Source: Streptosporangiaceae bacterium
GTDB taxonomy: Bacteria > Actinomycetota > Actinomycetes > Streptosporangiales > Streptosporangiaceae
NCBI GenBank assembly: GCA_030045295.1
Contig: JASIGD010000274.1
Location: 1-28,017 of the forward strand
DNA: 28,017 nt
Direction of reading: 5' to 3'
Part shown: positions 1 through 7,826 of the stretch, piece after piece
How the letters are laid out: every line of letters starts with the position of its first letter
Numbering within the stretch: position 1 is the first letter of the stretch
The notes under the pieces: generated by a model
What the model was told of the DNA's origin: nothing
Databases searched by the model: none
The model's input: the letters and a program-made list of their open reading frames with translations, nothing else
Translations under genes and position numbers: made by a program

Positions 1-92
1 GGCCGGCCGCCGGGTGCGGGTTGCCCGCCGGGTGCGCCCGGGCCGGCGGGCGCCGTCGGGCCGGGTGCCTGCGCCACGCGAAGAGCTGACAT
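1..92 (-). CDS. Possible 5' end of a divergent gene, cut by the window edge
   Basis: An open frame runs off the left edge from an ATG at 92, reading MSALRVAQAPGPTAPAG and then more Gly/Pro/Ala. There is no clear ribosome binding site, so any mRNA would be nearly leaderless. Only about 30 residues are visible and they are low-complexity, so no product can be assigned. The position, divergent from a MocR regulator, is where pdxS/pdxT often sit in actinobacteria, and PdxS proteins there can have disordered N-termini. That identity is only inference. The frame could also be a chance open frame in GC-rich DNA. Confidence 0.3.
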   Translation of the reverse strand, partial: MSALRVAQAPGPTAPAGPGAPGGQPAPGGR

Positions 93-114
93 GATGCCCA
101 GGCTACGGACGGAG

Positions 115-160
115 TGGTCCGATTAACAGGACCAATCAGATCACTTTATGATGGACCAAT
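115..160. promoter_or_regulatory. Operator-like repeats at the mocR start (likely MocR autoregulation site)
   Basis: GGACCAAT occurs twice in direct orientation, at 129-136 and 153-160, 24 bp apart. TGGTCC at 115-120 forms an inverted repeat with GGACCA at 129-134. The second direct copy overlaps the ATG at 159. MocR/PdxR regulators commonly bind paired direct repeats between themselves and a divergent target gene, so autoregulation and control of the leftward gene are likely. The binding protein is inferred from position. Confidence 0.6.
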
Positions 161-1682
161 GACCGGAGCGGAAGGAGCCGACTTCCTGCAGCTGACCCCG
201 GCGGCGGCACCCGCCCGGGGACTGACCAGCTGGCTGGTCAACGCGATCCGGGCCGCCATCATCGATGGGCGGCTGCGGACCGGGGTGACGTTGCCCGCGA
301 CCCGGGTGCTCGCCGATGAGCTTGGCGTCTCGCGCGGCGTGATCGTCGAGGCCTACCAGCGGCTCGCGGACGAGGGCCTGGTCAGCGCCCGGCCGGGGGC
401 GGGAACGACGGTCAGCGGGCCGTCGCCGGGGACCGGACGGCGGTCGGCCGGCCCCGCTCCGGACGAACCGGCGCGGCCTGCTCCCTCGGCGCTCCCGCAG
501 CGCTGGGGGGTCCAGGCCGAGCTCGACCTCTCTCCCGGCGTGCCGGACCTTTCCGGCTTCCCCCGCGCCGCCTGGCTGCGCGCCGAGCGGTCCGTCCTCA
601 AGCAGGCCAGCGTGGCCGACCTCGGCTACGGCGACCCGCGCGGCAGCGAACGGCTGAGGCGCGAGCTCGCGGGCTGGCTCGCCCGCACCCGGGGGCTACG
701 GGCCGCGGCCGATGACATCATCGTCGTCAACGGGGTGGCCCAGGCCCTCGCCCTGCTCGCCCAGTGGCTGAGCGCGCGGGGGCGGACCGGCATCGCGGTC
801 GAAGACCCCGGCTCCCGCGGATCCCGCGACGAACTCACCTACTGGGGCCTGCGCCCGGTCCCGGTCCGGGTCGATGACCACGGGCTGAAAACCGGCGACC
901 TGGTCACGAGCGATCTGCGGGCCGCGCTGCTCACGCCCGCCCACCAGTTCCCCACCGGGGTGGTGCTGGCCGCGCAGCGCCGCCGCGAGCTGCTGGACTG
1001 GGCCGCGGCGGCTGACGCCTTGATCATCGAGGACGACTACGACGCCGAGTACCGGTACGACCGGGCGCCGGTCCCCGCGCTACAGGCCTCGGCCCCGGCA
1101 CGCGTCGCCTACGCCGGCACGACCTCCAAGACGCTGGCCCCGGGGCTGCGGCTGGGCTGGCTGATCCCTCCCGCCGGGCTGCGGGCGGGCCTGGCTGACG
1201 CCAAGCACGCCGCCGACCTGGGCAGCCCGGCGCTGCCACAGCTGGTGCTGGCCCGCCTGATCGCCAGCGGCGAGCTCGAGCACCACATCCGCCTGGTCCG
1301 CAAGCGGCAGCGGAAGCGGCGCGACGCCCTGCTCAGCGCCCTGCGCGCGCTGCTCCCGCAGGCCCGCGTGCAGGGTGTCGCAGCCGGGCTTCACCTGCTG
1401 ATCACGTTCCCGGACCTGGCCGGGCACGTCACCGATACCGACCTGGCCGAACGCCTCTACCGGGCCGGAGTGCTCGTGCATCCGCTGTCGTGGCACCGTG
1501 AGCTAGCAGGACCCCCGGGGCTCGTTCTGGGCTACGCGGCGCATACGCCCGATCAGCTGCGCGAGGCCGCTCACCGCATAGCCCGCGCCCTCAGGTCCGG
1601 GAATCGGCCGGAGCGCTCGCCGCGGCGGCACGCTGCGCGTCGGCTCGGCGATGCTTCCGGGCGACGGCCCGCAACTGGCTGA
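159..1682 (+). CDS. MocR/PdxR-type regulator: GntR winged helix fused to an aminotransferase domain
   Basis: The protein is 507 aa from the ATG at 159. Residues about 20-85 form a GntR-type winged helix (LADELGVSRGVIVEAYQRL). A linker follows, then a fold-type I aminotransferase domain from about 120. PLP-site features are the acidic IIEDDYDAEYRYD motif and the lysine in TTSKTLAPGLRLGW, about residue 324. Proteins of this class sense PLP or an amino compound and control a neighbouring operon; in actinobacteria the PLP-synthase regulator PdxR is the classic case. A GTG at 114 would add 15 residues but lies inside the operator repeats, so 159 is preferred. The last 25 or so codons overlap the opposing LapA-like gene and encode a basic tail that is probably not part of the fold. 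Class is certain, PdxR identity likely only. Confidence 0.85.
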   Translation: MTGAEGADFLQLTPAAAPARGLTSWLVNAIRAAIIDGRLRTGVTLPATRVLADELGVSRGVIVEAYQRLADEGLVSARPGAGTTVSGPSPGTGRRSAGPAPDEPARPAPSALPQRWGVQAELDLSPGVPDLSGFPRAAWLRAERSVLKQASVADLGYGDPRGSERLRRELAGWLARTRGLRAAADDIIVVNGVAQALALLAQWLSARGRTGIAVEDPGSRGSRDELTYWGLRPVPVRVDDHGLKTGDLVTSDLRAALLTPAHQFPTGVVLAAQRRRELLDWAAAADALIIEDDYDAEYRYDRAPVPALQASAPARVAYAGTTSKTLAPGLRLGWLIPPAGLRAGLADAKHAADLGSPALPQLVLARLIASGELEHHIRLVRKRQRKRRDALLSALRALLPQARVQGVAAGLHLLITFPDLAGHVTDTDLAERLYRAGVLVHPLSWHRELAGPPGLVLGYAAHTPDQLREAAHRIARALRSGNRPERSPRRHAARRLGDASGRRPATG

Positions 1683-1983
1683 TGCGCGCCGCGCCGGCGA
1701 GGATCACCAGCAGCACGCCGCAGACCGCCGCGAGCAGGAGGGCCACGCCCAGCGGCAGATGCCCGTGCGCGCCGAAATACGAGATGTCGACCGTCCGGCT
1801 GTTCTGCAGGATGAAGATCAGCAGGAGCAGCAAGATGACGGCGAAGAAGACCACGGCGACCCACAGCCCGCTGATCCTGGTGTGCTTGACCGTGTGGTGG
1901 GGAAGCCGGGACCCGGGTTCCGGCGCTGGCCGCGGGCCGGGGGAAGGGGCTGTCGTCGGGCTGGATTGCGGTTCGGTGCTCAC
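1591..1983 (-). CDS. LapA/DUF1049-like small membrane protein
   Basis: The protein is 130 aa and starts at a GTG at 1983, preceded by a GAGGGGG ribosome binding site. A Pro/Ser-rich cytoplasmic N-terminus of about 37 residues leads into a hydrophobic segment (about 38-60, WVAVVFFAVILLLLLIFILQN). The short loop NSRTVDISYFGAHGHLPLG is typical of LapA-domain proteins. A second membrane segment spans about 79-98, and a basic, Ala-rich tail ends the protein. In proteobacteria LapA/YciS works in lipopolysaccharide assembly; its role in actinobacteria is unknown. The gene lies convergent to mocR and their coding ends overlap by 92 bp. It sits downstream of the response regulator gene with an 81-bp gap and could be read through from it. 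Confidence 0.75.
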   Translation of the reverse strand: MSTEPQSSPTTAPSPGPRPAPEPGSRLPHHTVKHTRISGLWVAVVFFAVILLLLLIFILQNSRTVDISYFGAHGHLPLGVALLLAAVCGVLLVILAGAARISQLRAVARKHRRADAQRAAAASAPADSRT

Positions 1984-2064
1984 TGGACACCCCCTCGGGT
2001 AAGCGGACGAGCACGGCTCACCCCTGCCCGCCGGAGCGGAGCTTATGCACCGCCCGGCTCGGTC

Positions 2065-2709
2065 TTAGCTGCCCAGGTAGGCGAGAACGGCGAGCACCCG
2101 CCGGTTGTCGTCGTCGGAAGGCTGCAGGTCCAGCTTGAGGAAGATGGACGCGGTGTGCTTAGCCACGGCGCGTTCGGTGATCACCAGCCGCTGAGCGATG
2201 GCGGCGTTGGACCGGCCCTCGGCCATCAGCGCGAGTACCTCACGTTCGCGCGGGCTGAGCGCGGCGAGGCTGCCGTCGCCGGTGTTACGGGCGAGCAAGC
2301 GGGCGATCACCTCCGGGTCTATGGCGGTGCCTCCGGCGGCGACCCGGCGGACGGCGTCGACAAACTGCGCGCTGTCGAACACCCGGTCCTTGAGCAGGTA
2401 GCCGATGCCTCCGGTACCGCTGGCCAGCAGCTCGCGGGCGTACAGCTGCTCGACGTACTGGGAGAGGACCAGCACCGGCAGGCCCGGGACCTTGCGTCGC
2501 GCGGCCAGCGCGGCGCGGATTCCCTCATCGGTGAAGGTCGGCGGCAGCCGGACGTCCACGATCGCCACGTCCGGCGGGTCCGCGGCCACCGCGGCCAGCA
2601 GGTCGTCTCCGTTGTCGACGGCCGCGACGATGTCCAGGCCGTGGGCCTGCAGCATCCGCGTCAGGCCGTCTCTTAGCAGGAAGATGTCTTCGGCGATGAC
2701 AACTCGCAC
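2065..2709 (-). CDS. NarL/FixJ-type response regulator
   Basis: The protein is 214 aa. The receiver domain (1-120) has the acidic pair E7/D8, the phosphoacceptor D52 in VAIVDVRLP and K107 in YLLKDRV. A LuxR/NarL helix-turn-helix follows at about 147-195 (LSPREREVLALMAEGRSNAAIAQRL). The start is a GTG at 2709, which has GGAG nine bases upstream and overlaps the 3' end of the kinase gene by 37 bp. A longer frame extending to 3678 is only the shadow of the kinase gene. It is presumably phosphorylated by the upstream kinase and binds DNA as a dimer. The palindrome upstream of the kinase gene (4092-4113) is a candidate target. The signal and regulon are unknown. Confidence 0.88.
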   Translation of the reverse strand: MRVVIAEDIFLLRDGLTRMLQAHGLDIVAAVDNGDDLLAAVAADPPDVAIVDVRLPPTFTDEGIRAALAARRKVPGLPVLVLSQYVEQLYARELLASGTGGIGYLLKDRVFDSAQFVDAVRRVAAGGTAIDPEVIARLLARNTGDGSLAALSPREREVLALMAEGRSNAAIAQRLVITERAVAKHTASIFLKLDLQPSDDDNRRVLAVLAYLGS

Positions 2710-4034
2710 GGGATCTCCATGGTCACCGCCGTGGGGCCGCCGGGCGGGCTGCTGACGGCGAGCACGCCGTCGAACGGGGCCAGCCGCCGCTCGACCCCGC
2801 GCAGCCCGCTGCCACGGGCCGGGTCGGCGCCGCCGTGCCCGTTGTCGGTCACGCCGATTCGCAACATCCCGTCGGTATACCGCAGGTCGATCCAGGTCTG
2901 GCGCGCTTGGGCGTGCTTGGACACGTTGGCCAGCAGTTCGCTGACCGCGAAGTAGGCGGCCGATTCGATCGGCGCGGGCGGGCGGCCCCGCAGGTCGCTT
3001 TCCAGGTGGATGCGCATCGGGCTGTCCAGGGCCAGGGCCCGGATCGCGTCGGCCAGGCCGCGGTCGGCCAGCACCGGCGGGTGGATGCCGCGGACCAGGG
3101 CGCGTAGCTCGGCCAGGGCCTTGACCGAGACGTCGCGCGCCTCGAAGAGCAGCGCCCGCGCGGCCTCGGGATTGGAGTCGACGAGCTGTCCCGCGGCGTC
3201 CAGGGTCATGCCCATGGCGACCAGCCGGGCCTGGGCACCGTCGTGCAGGTCCCGCTCGATCCGGCGTATCTCGGCCGCGCTGGTGTCGAGGGCCTCGGTA
3301 CGCGTCTCGGCCAGCTCGCGGACCCGCAGCGCCAGCGCGGCGCGACGCGTCGGGGCGAGCATCGACCTGGCGAAGACGCCGTAGCCGCGCAGCAGCCACG
3401 GCGACGCCCACAAGCCGAACGCCGCGATCGCGACGCCGAACAGGCGGATGAAACCCGAAGAGTACGGCGCGAGCACGGCGAAGACGCCGAGAACGGTCAG
3501 CGCGGCGGGCGCGATGGCCAGAATCCATCCCACGCACCCGTCCACCGTCACCCACAGCAGGTCCCGCCAGGTGGCCTGGTCGGTGAGCAGCCACCCGAGC
3601 CGGCGGCGCAAGCCCGCCTTCGCGCCGTCCGCCCAGGGCGCAGGCAGGTACGGATCGGCGATGGGCACTGCGCACCACTGGCCGGACAGCCTCCTGGTCA
3701 GCCTGGCCACCTGCCGCGTGCCGAGCAGGACGAGCGGGCTGAGGGCAAGCCCCGCCACCAGCACGAGAACGGCCCCGACCAGGTGAGCGTAGCGGTCACC
3801 GGTCTTCACCATGAGCAAAGCGGACGCGGTAAAGGCCGCGAGCAGCGCCAGCAGCAGGGCGAGCCCGGCCAGCGCCAGCCCCCACAGCAGCAGCCCGCGG
3901 CCGGCCACCGCGAGGCGGCCGCGCATCCAGTTCAGGAACGCGGCCAGCGGGACCGGGAGATCCGGGCTCGGCGGATCCTCCGCGCTCTCCGGGGAAGGAT
4001 CCGCGCCGCCGGGCTGCTTCGGCACTGGCATCAC
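2673..4034 (-). CDS. Sensor histidine kinase of the NarL/DesK (HisKA_3) type
   Basis: The protein is 453 aa. A Pro-rich N-terminus is followed by hydrophobic segments at about 46-76, 84-106, 163-190 and 196-216, suggesting four membrane spans with little external sequence, so the signal may be membrane-borne. The HisKA_3 dimerisation domain contains the H-box ERDLHDGAQARL, with the phosphorylated histidine about H264. The ATPase domain has an N-box (SELLANVSKHA) and G-boxes (VTDNGHGG, GSGLRGVERR). The 3' end overlaps the response-regulator gene by 37 bp, so the two are probably translationally coupled. Two ATG codons stand in tandem at 4034 and 4031. Stimulus unknown. Confidence 0.88.
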   Translation of the reverse strand: MMPVPKQPGGADPSPESAEDPPSPDLPVPLAAFLNWMRGRLAVAGRGLLLWGLALAGLALLLALLAAFTASALLMVKTGDRYAHLVGAVLVLVAGLALSPLVLLGTRQVARLTRRLSGQWCAVPIADPYLPAPWADGAKAGLRRRLGWLLTDQATWRDLLWVTVDGCVGWILAIAPAALTVLGVFAVLAPYSSGFIRLFGVAIAAFGLWASPWLLRGYGVFARSMLAPTRRAALALRVRELAETRTEALDTSAAEIRRIERDLHDGAQARLVAMGMTLDAAGQLVDSNPEAARALLFEARDVSVKALAELRALVRGIHPPVLADRGLADAIRALALDSPMRIHLESDLRGRPPAPIESAAYFAVSELLANVSKHAQARQTWIDLRYTDGMLRIGVTDNGHGGADPARGSGLRGVERRLAPFDGVLAVSSPPGGPTAVTMEIPCELSSPKTSSC

Positions 4035-4091
4035 CTTGTCCAGTCTGCCTGGCCACCACCCGGGCCGGAAGTGGCGCTAAGCACCGAACTG

Positions 4092-4113
4092 AGGGTGTAC
4101 CTAGGTCTACCCT
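4092..4113. promoter_or_regulatory. 22-bp imperfect palindrome upstream of the two-component operon
   Basis: The half-sites are AGGGTGTACCT and AGGTCTACCCT. They pair at 9 of 11 positions with no spacer, centred on CCTAGG. The site lies 58 bp upstream of the kinase ATG and 87 bp upstream of the divergent DJ-1 gene. NarL-type regulators bind such inverted repeats as dimers, so this is a plausible autoregulatory operator for the adjacent response regulator. That assignment is inference from position and symmetry. Confidence 0.5.
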
Positions 4114-4199
4114 CCCAACCGCCGCTCAGCCGGATGTCATGCCCGGCCGAGTGCGAGGGTCTGGAATGACGGCGAACCCGGCGGGGTAGGTTCGGTTTC

Positions 4200-4787
4200 A
4201 TGGTGCTCGCACAGCGCAAGGTCCTGCTCCTGGCGGCCGACGAGTTCGAGGACATGGAACTGCTGTACCCGCTGTACCGGCTCCTCGAGGAGGACGTCAC
4301 GGTGACCGTGGCCGGGCTCGATGATCATCCGGTGCGGGGCAAGAAGGGCCATGGACCGGTGTCCGTGGACACCACCGTCGACCGTGTCGCGGCCGACGAC
4401 TTCGACGCCCTGGTCATCCCGGGCGGGTACGCGCCCGACAAGCTGCGGCGCTCGGAAACCGTGCTCGATCTGGTGCGGGCGTTCGATGACGCGAAGAAGC
4501 CGATCGCCTTCATCTGCCACGCAGGCTGGGTGCCGATCTCGGCCAGGATCATCAAGGGCCGCCGGGCGACCAGCGTCGGCGCCATCCGCGACGACATGGT
4601 CAACGCGGGTGCCGACTGGGTGGACCAGGCCACCGTGGTCGACGGTCACCTCATCTCCGCCAGGACCCCGGACGATCTCGGCCCGTGGATGAAGGCGCTG
4701 CTGCGCGCCCTGGAAGCACCGCCGCCAGCTAGCGGCCACGGGGGCCAGCCCGCCGCTGCGGCGCCGGCGGTGCGCCATGCTGGGTAG
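4200..4787 (+). CDS. DJ-1/PfpI-family protein (type 1 glutamine amidotransferase-like)
   Basis: The protein is 195 aa. It has the DJ-1/PfpI fold signature: KVLLLAADEFEDMELLYP with E17, a VIPGGYAPDKLR loop, and the nucleophile elbow AFICHAGW with C106 followed directly by H107, as in PfpI-type peptidases and deglycases. Relatives act as proteases, chaperones or glyoxal/methylglyoxal-detoxifying enzymes. The substrate here cannot be told. Methylglyoxal forms from DHAP, so a link to the neighbouring glycerol genes is conceivable but untested. The core ends near residue 178 and the Ala/Pro tail is non-conserved. TAGGTT at 4187-4192, seven bases before the ATG, could be a -10 box for a leaderless mRNA. 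Confidence 0.82.
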   Translation: MVLAQRKVLLLAADEFEDMELLYPLYRLLEEDVTVTVAGLDDHPVRGKKGHGPVSVDTTVDRVAADDFDALVIPGGYAPDKLRRSETVLDLVRAFDDAKKPIAFICHAGWVPISARIIKGRRATSVGAIRDDMVNAGADWVDQATVVDGHLISARTPDDLGPWMKALLRALEAPPPASGHGGQPAAAAPAVRHAG

Positions 4788-4835
4788 TGCTCTGGCTGGA
4801 TTCCATGATTCCCCGAGCGTGAGTTAGGGCGGGAC

Positions 4836-5759
4836 ATGCGCGCTGACGAGGTACGCAAGGTACTGGTGATCGGCAGTGGCACCATGGGCCTCCAGATCGG
4901 GATGCAAGCGGCGACCCACGGCTGCGACGTGGTGCTGTACGATGCCGACCCGGCTGCCCTGGATGGGGCAACCGAACGCCTTCGTGCGTACGGCGAGGCG
5001 CCGGTGGCGGCGGGAAGCATCGACGCCGACGCGCTGGAGCGTGCTCTGGCGAGGATCGAGTGCGTCTTCGACCCGGCGGCGGCCGCGGCGGAAGCCGACT
5101 TCGTCAGCGAGGCGGTGCCCGAAGACCCCGTGCTCAAGGGCCGCGTTCTCGCGCAGTTCAACGAGCTGTGCCCGGACCGGGCGGTCTTCACGACGAATAC
5201 GTCGACGCTGCTACCGTCGATGTTCGCCGATGCCACCGGGCGCCCCGACCGGTTCGCTGCGTTGCATTTCCACACCCCGGTGTGGCTGTCCAACGTGGTG
5301 GACGTGATGCCGCATCCGGGCACGTCAGCGGAGACGACCGAGTTCTTGATGGCCTTTGCGCGGCGGATCGGCCAGGTCCCGATCCTGATGCGCAAAGAGA
5401 ACATCGGCTACGTCTTCAACGCGCTCTTCAGCGCGATGATCCGCGAGGCCATCACGCTCGTCGCGAACGGGATCGCATCTGTGCAGGACGTCGATCGCGC
5501 CTGGATGGGGATCATGAAGATGCCTATCGGCCCATTTGGAATGCTTGACGGCATCGGCCTGGACACCGTCTGGCACATCACCGACTACTGGGCCGGGCAG
5601 ACAGGTGACCGGCAGCTGCGGGCTAACGCCGACTTCATCCAGGGTTACCTTGATCGCGGTCGGCTGGGGATCAAAAGCGGCCAGGGGTTTTACCAATACC
5701 CCCACCCGGCGTACGAAGTGCCCGGCTTCGTGGAAGCTGACCCCGGCAGCCCCGACTGA
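4836..5759 (+). CDS. 3-hydroxyacyl-CoA dehydrogenase family protein
   Basis: The protein is 307 aa, close to the size of short monofunctional enzymes. An N-terminal NAD-binding Rossmann fold carries VLVIGSGTMGLQIG (G13 to G18) and an acidic residue at the end of strand 2 (VVLYDAD). The mid-region motif FTTNTSTL is followed by ALHFHTPVW, whose H143 matches the catalytic histidine. The residue expected to be its glutamate partner, 12 positions later, is Asp155 here (NVVDVMPHP). The C-terminal helical domain contains ENIGYVFNALF and PIGPFGMLDGIGLD. Relatives oxidise L-3-hydroxyacyl-CoA or 3-hydroxybutyryl-CoA; the Glu-to-Asp change leaves the substrate open. The gene sits alone, 48 bp after the DJ-1 gene and convergent with the phospholipid genes. 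Confidence 0.82.
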   Translation: MRADEVRKVLVIGSGTMGLQIGMQAATHGCDVVLYDADPAALDGATERLRAYGEAPVAAGSIDADALERALARIECVFDPAAAAAEADFVSEAVPEDPVLKGRVLAQFNELCPDRAVFTTNTSTLLPSMFADATGRPDRFAALHFHTPVWLSNVVDVMPHPGTSAETTEFLMAFARRIGQVPILMRKENIGYVFNALFSAMIREAITLVANGIASVQDVDRAWMGIMKMPIGPFGMLDGIGLDTVWHITDYWAGQTGDRQLRANADFIQGYLDRGRLGIKSGQGFYQYPHPAYEVPGFVEADPGSPD

Positions 5760-5909
5760 CACGTTAGCGCGCACCCGCAAGCCCGAGCACGCGGTTCACA
5801 CGGTCGCCGGTGCCTCGCCTGATCGCAGCGGCCGTCCGCGACCACGCTGGCGGCCCGGTGCTCGGCCGCGGCGACTGGTGGCCGGGGAACCTGCGTTAGA
5901 TTGCCCGCG

Positions 5910-6773
5910 TCAGGCGGAGGGCACATCGCGGGCAGCGTCATCCGCCTCGTCCTGCGGAACCTCCGCCTCGTCAGCGTCGTCGGCCTCGTCCGCCGGCACC
6001 GGGCCGGCTGCGTCGCCGGCCGCGGCCCGGTCAGTCTCTTCGGCAGCGCGCGACCGCCTGGCCTTGGCGCTGGTCACGTACTCGTCTACGTAAGTCTGTC
6101 CGCTCAGCATCATGATCTCGTACATGACCTGGTCGGTGATGGCCCGCAGTACCAGCTGGTCGGCCACTCCGAGCCGGTAGCGGTCGAACGTCAGCGGTTT
6201 GCCGAAGCGCACCTGCACTTGACCGCGGACGGGCCAGGAACGGCCGGCCGGCATGGCGTCGTACGTTCCGGCGATGCCGACCGGCACGATGGGGGCCTGC
6301 GCCGACAGCGCGAGCCGCGCGATCCCGGTCTTGCCCCGGTACAGCCGCCCGTCTAGCGTCCGGCTGCCCTCCGGGTAGATGATCAGGCACCATTTGTCCG
6401 CCAGGAGCCGGTCTACGTCGTCCATCGTCTGCTTGGTCGCGGCCCTCCTGTCCATCGGTACCGCGCCAATCGCCACCGAGACGAACAAACCGAGCCAGCG
6501 GCTGGAGAAGAAATAGTCAGATGCTGCTGCGACAAGAGTCTTGCGGCGCAGCTCCTTGGGCAAGCTGTTCAGGATAAGCGGGGTGTCCATATGGCTGGAG
6601 TGATTCGCCGCCAGAATCAGTGGCGGGCTCACGTCGACCAGGTTTTCCAGGCCGATGACTTCGGGATGCACATAGTGCTTGATGGCCGGGCGAAGTACGC
6701 CGCCCAGGAAGAAACCTCGTGCCGCTCCAGCGCCAGCGGCCTGCGGCAGCAGCCGTTTGCCGTTACGGGCCAT
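5910..6773 (-). CDS. PlsC-family 1-acyl-glycerol-3-phosphate acyltransferase
   Basis: The protein is 287 aa. The acyltransferase motif I is NHSSHMDT (H58-x4-D63) and motif III is YPEGSRTLDG. The short hydrophobic stretch near 20-30 fits membrane association. After about residue 240 the chain becomes a highly acidic Asp/Glu/Ala tail that is not part of the fold. Members of this family acylate the sn-2 position of lysophosphatidic acid to give phosphatidic acid, though some act on other lipid acceptors. It is the last gene of the eleven-gene minus-strand run, 45 bp after the SDR gene, and would sit downstream of the glycerol-3-phosphate supply. Exact acceptor not proven. The 150 bp beyond its stop show no convincing terminator. 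Confidence 0.82.
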   Translation of the reverse strand: MARNGKRLLPQAAGAGAARGFFLGGVLRPAIKHYVHPEVIGLENLVDVSPPLILAANHSSHMDTPLILNSLPKELRRKTLVAAASDYFFSSRWLGLFVSVAIGAVPMDRRAATKQTMDDVDRLLADKWCLIIYPEGSRTLDGRLYRGKTGIARLALSAQAPIVPVGIAGTYDAMPAGRSWPVRGQVQVRFGKPLTFDRYRLGVADQLVLRAITDQVMYEIMMLSGQTYVDEYVTSAKARRSRAAEETDRAAAGDAAGPVPADEADDADEAEVPQDEADDAARDVPSA

Positions 6774-6818
6774 GACCCCTCCGGCGCATACGCGAATATA
6801 TCACCCTGGTCCCCTGCC

Positions 6819-7826
6819 CTATCGCCGCTCAGTAGCCAGATAGCCATTCTCCGAGTACCAGCGCAGGGTCCTGGTAATGGTCTCCTCGACGGGCGTGTAA
6901 TGCAGTCCGAGTTCCCGCTCCGCACGAGACCCGTCGTAAGTGTGCCCGTTAAGTATGGTTCTCATCATTTCCCGGCAGATCGGCGGCTTGCGCTTCGCGG
7001 CCCGCGCTCCTGCCTCGACGACGACCGCGCCGGCCATCGCCACCTGGCCGGGGAGCCAGACGACGCGCCGCTCGATCCCGGTGGTGCGGGCGACGATGCG
7101 GATCAGCTCACGGGTGGTGAAGGTAGCCCCGTTCAGGACGTATCGTTCACCGGGCTTGCCGTGTTGCTCCGCGAGCAGGTGGCCAGCGGTGCAGTCGGCA
7201 ATGTCCAAGAAGCTCATCCGGGTGTTCACCAGGAACTTCATGCTGCCGTTGAGGTATTGCAGCAGCAGCCGGGCGGTGCCGTGCAGGCGCCCGGGACCCT
7301 GCACCGACGACGGGCTGACGCACACCACGTCCACGCCGCGATCAGCCGCGTCGTGCAGGACCCGCTGCTCGGCCAGGTACTTCGTCCGTTCGTAGTCCGA
7401 CAGGAACGAGCCGCGGTGAGGTGAGCTCTCGTTGCCGACCGTGCCGTGCGCCTCGCCGAGCGTGGCGGCTGACGAGGTATAGATGACCTTGCTGACGCTG
7501 GTATCGGCGGCGGCGGCGATCACGTTGGCGGATCCGTCGATGTTGACGCGTTCCATGGGCGTGGGGTCGGCCAGGCAGAACGTGTTCACGCCCGCGGCGT
7601 GGTAGACGACCGAACAGCCCGCCATGGCCCGGGCCAGGCTGCCCGCATCCAGCACGTCGCCGGTCACCGGCTCCGCGCCGCGGGTCTCCAAGGCCCGTGC
7701 CGCGTCCGCGGACCTGGCCAGTGCCCGCACCGGCCGGCCGGCTGACACCAGGGCGTCAACCAGGGCACCGCCGATGAATCCGCTACCGCCCGTAACGAGG
7801 GTGGGAGCCTGCCCGGAGGTGGTCAC
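6819..7826 (-). CDS. NAD(P)-dependent extended SDR (epimerase/3-beta-HSD-like)
   Basis: The protein is 335 aa from a GTG at 7826 that forms a GTGA overlap with the pgsA stop; a longer upstream frame is pgsA shadow. The N-terminal cofactor motif is TLVTGGSGFIGGALVDAL. The active-site serine region is YTSSAATLGE and the catalytic YxxxK is YERTKYLAE. Sequences such as VYHAAGVNTF and VCVSPSSVQGPGR fit the atypical/extended SDR branch containing hydroxysteroid and dihydroflavonol reductases. A position inside a phospholipid operon suggests a ketone or alcohol lipid substrate, for example a keto group in an acyl-DHAP-like intermediate, but that is speculation. Substrate unknown. Confidence 0.78.
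   Translation of the reverse strand: MTTSGQAPTLVTGGSGFIGGALVDALVSAGRPVRALARSADAARALETRGAEPVTGDVLDAGSLARAMAGCSVVYHAAGVNTFCLADPTPMERVNIDGSANVIAAAADTSVSKVIYTSSAATLGEAHGTVGNESSPHRGSFLSDYERTKYLAEQRVLHDAADRGVDVVCVSPSSVQGPGRLHGTARLLLQYLNGSMKFLVNTRMSFLDIADCTAGHLLAEQHGKPGERYVLNGATFTTRELIRIVARTTGIERRVVWLPGQVAMAGAVVVEAGARAAKRKPPICREMMRTILNGHTYDGSRAERELGLHYTPVEETITRTLRWYSENGYLATERR

Noticed and set aside
2710..3678. N-terminal extension of the response regulator frame to 537 codons
   Set aside because: It overlaps the histidine kinase coding sequence in another frame and is Arg/Pro-rich low-complexity sequence; the receiver domain begins exactly at the GTG at 2709.
3243..4169. 308-codon plus-strand frame opposite the histidine kinase
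   Set aside because: Antisense shadow with Arg/Gln/His-rich composition and no domain.
5760..5909. Possible terminator between the convergent 3-hydroxyacyl-CoA dehydrogenase and acyltransferase genes
   Set aside because: Only short interrupted GGCCG/CGGCC stems are visible, as expected by chance at this GC content.
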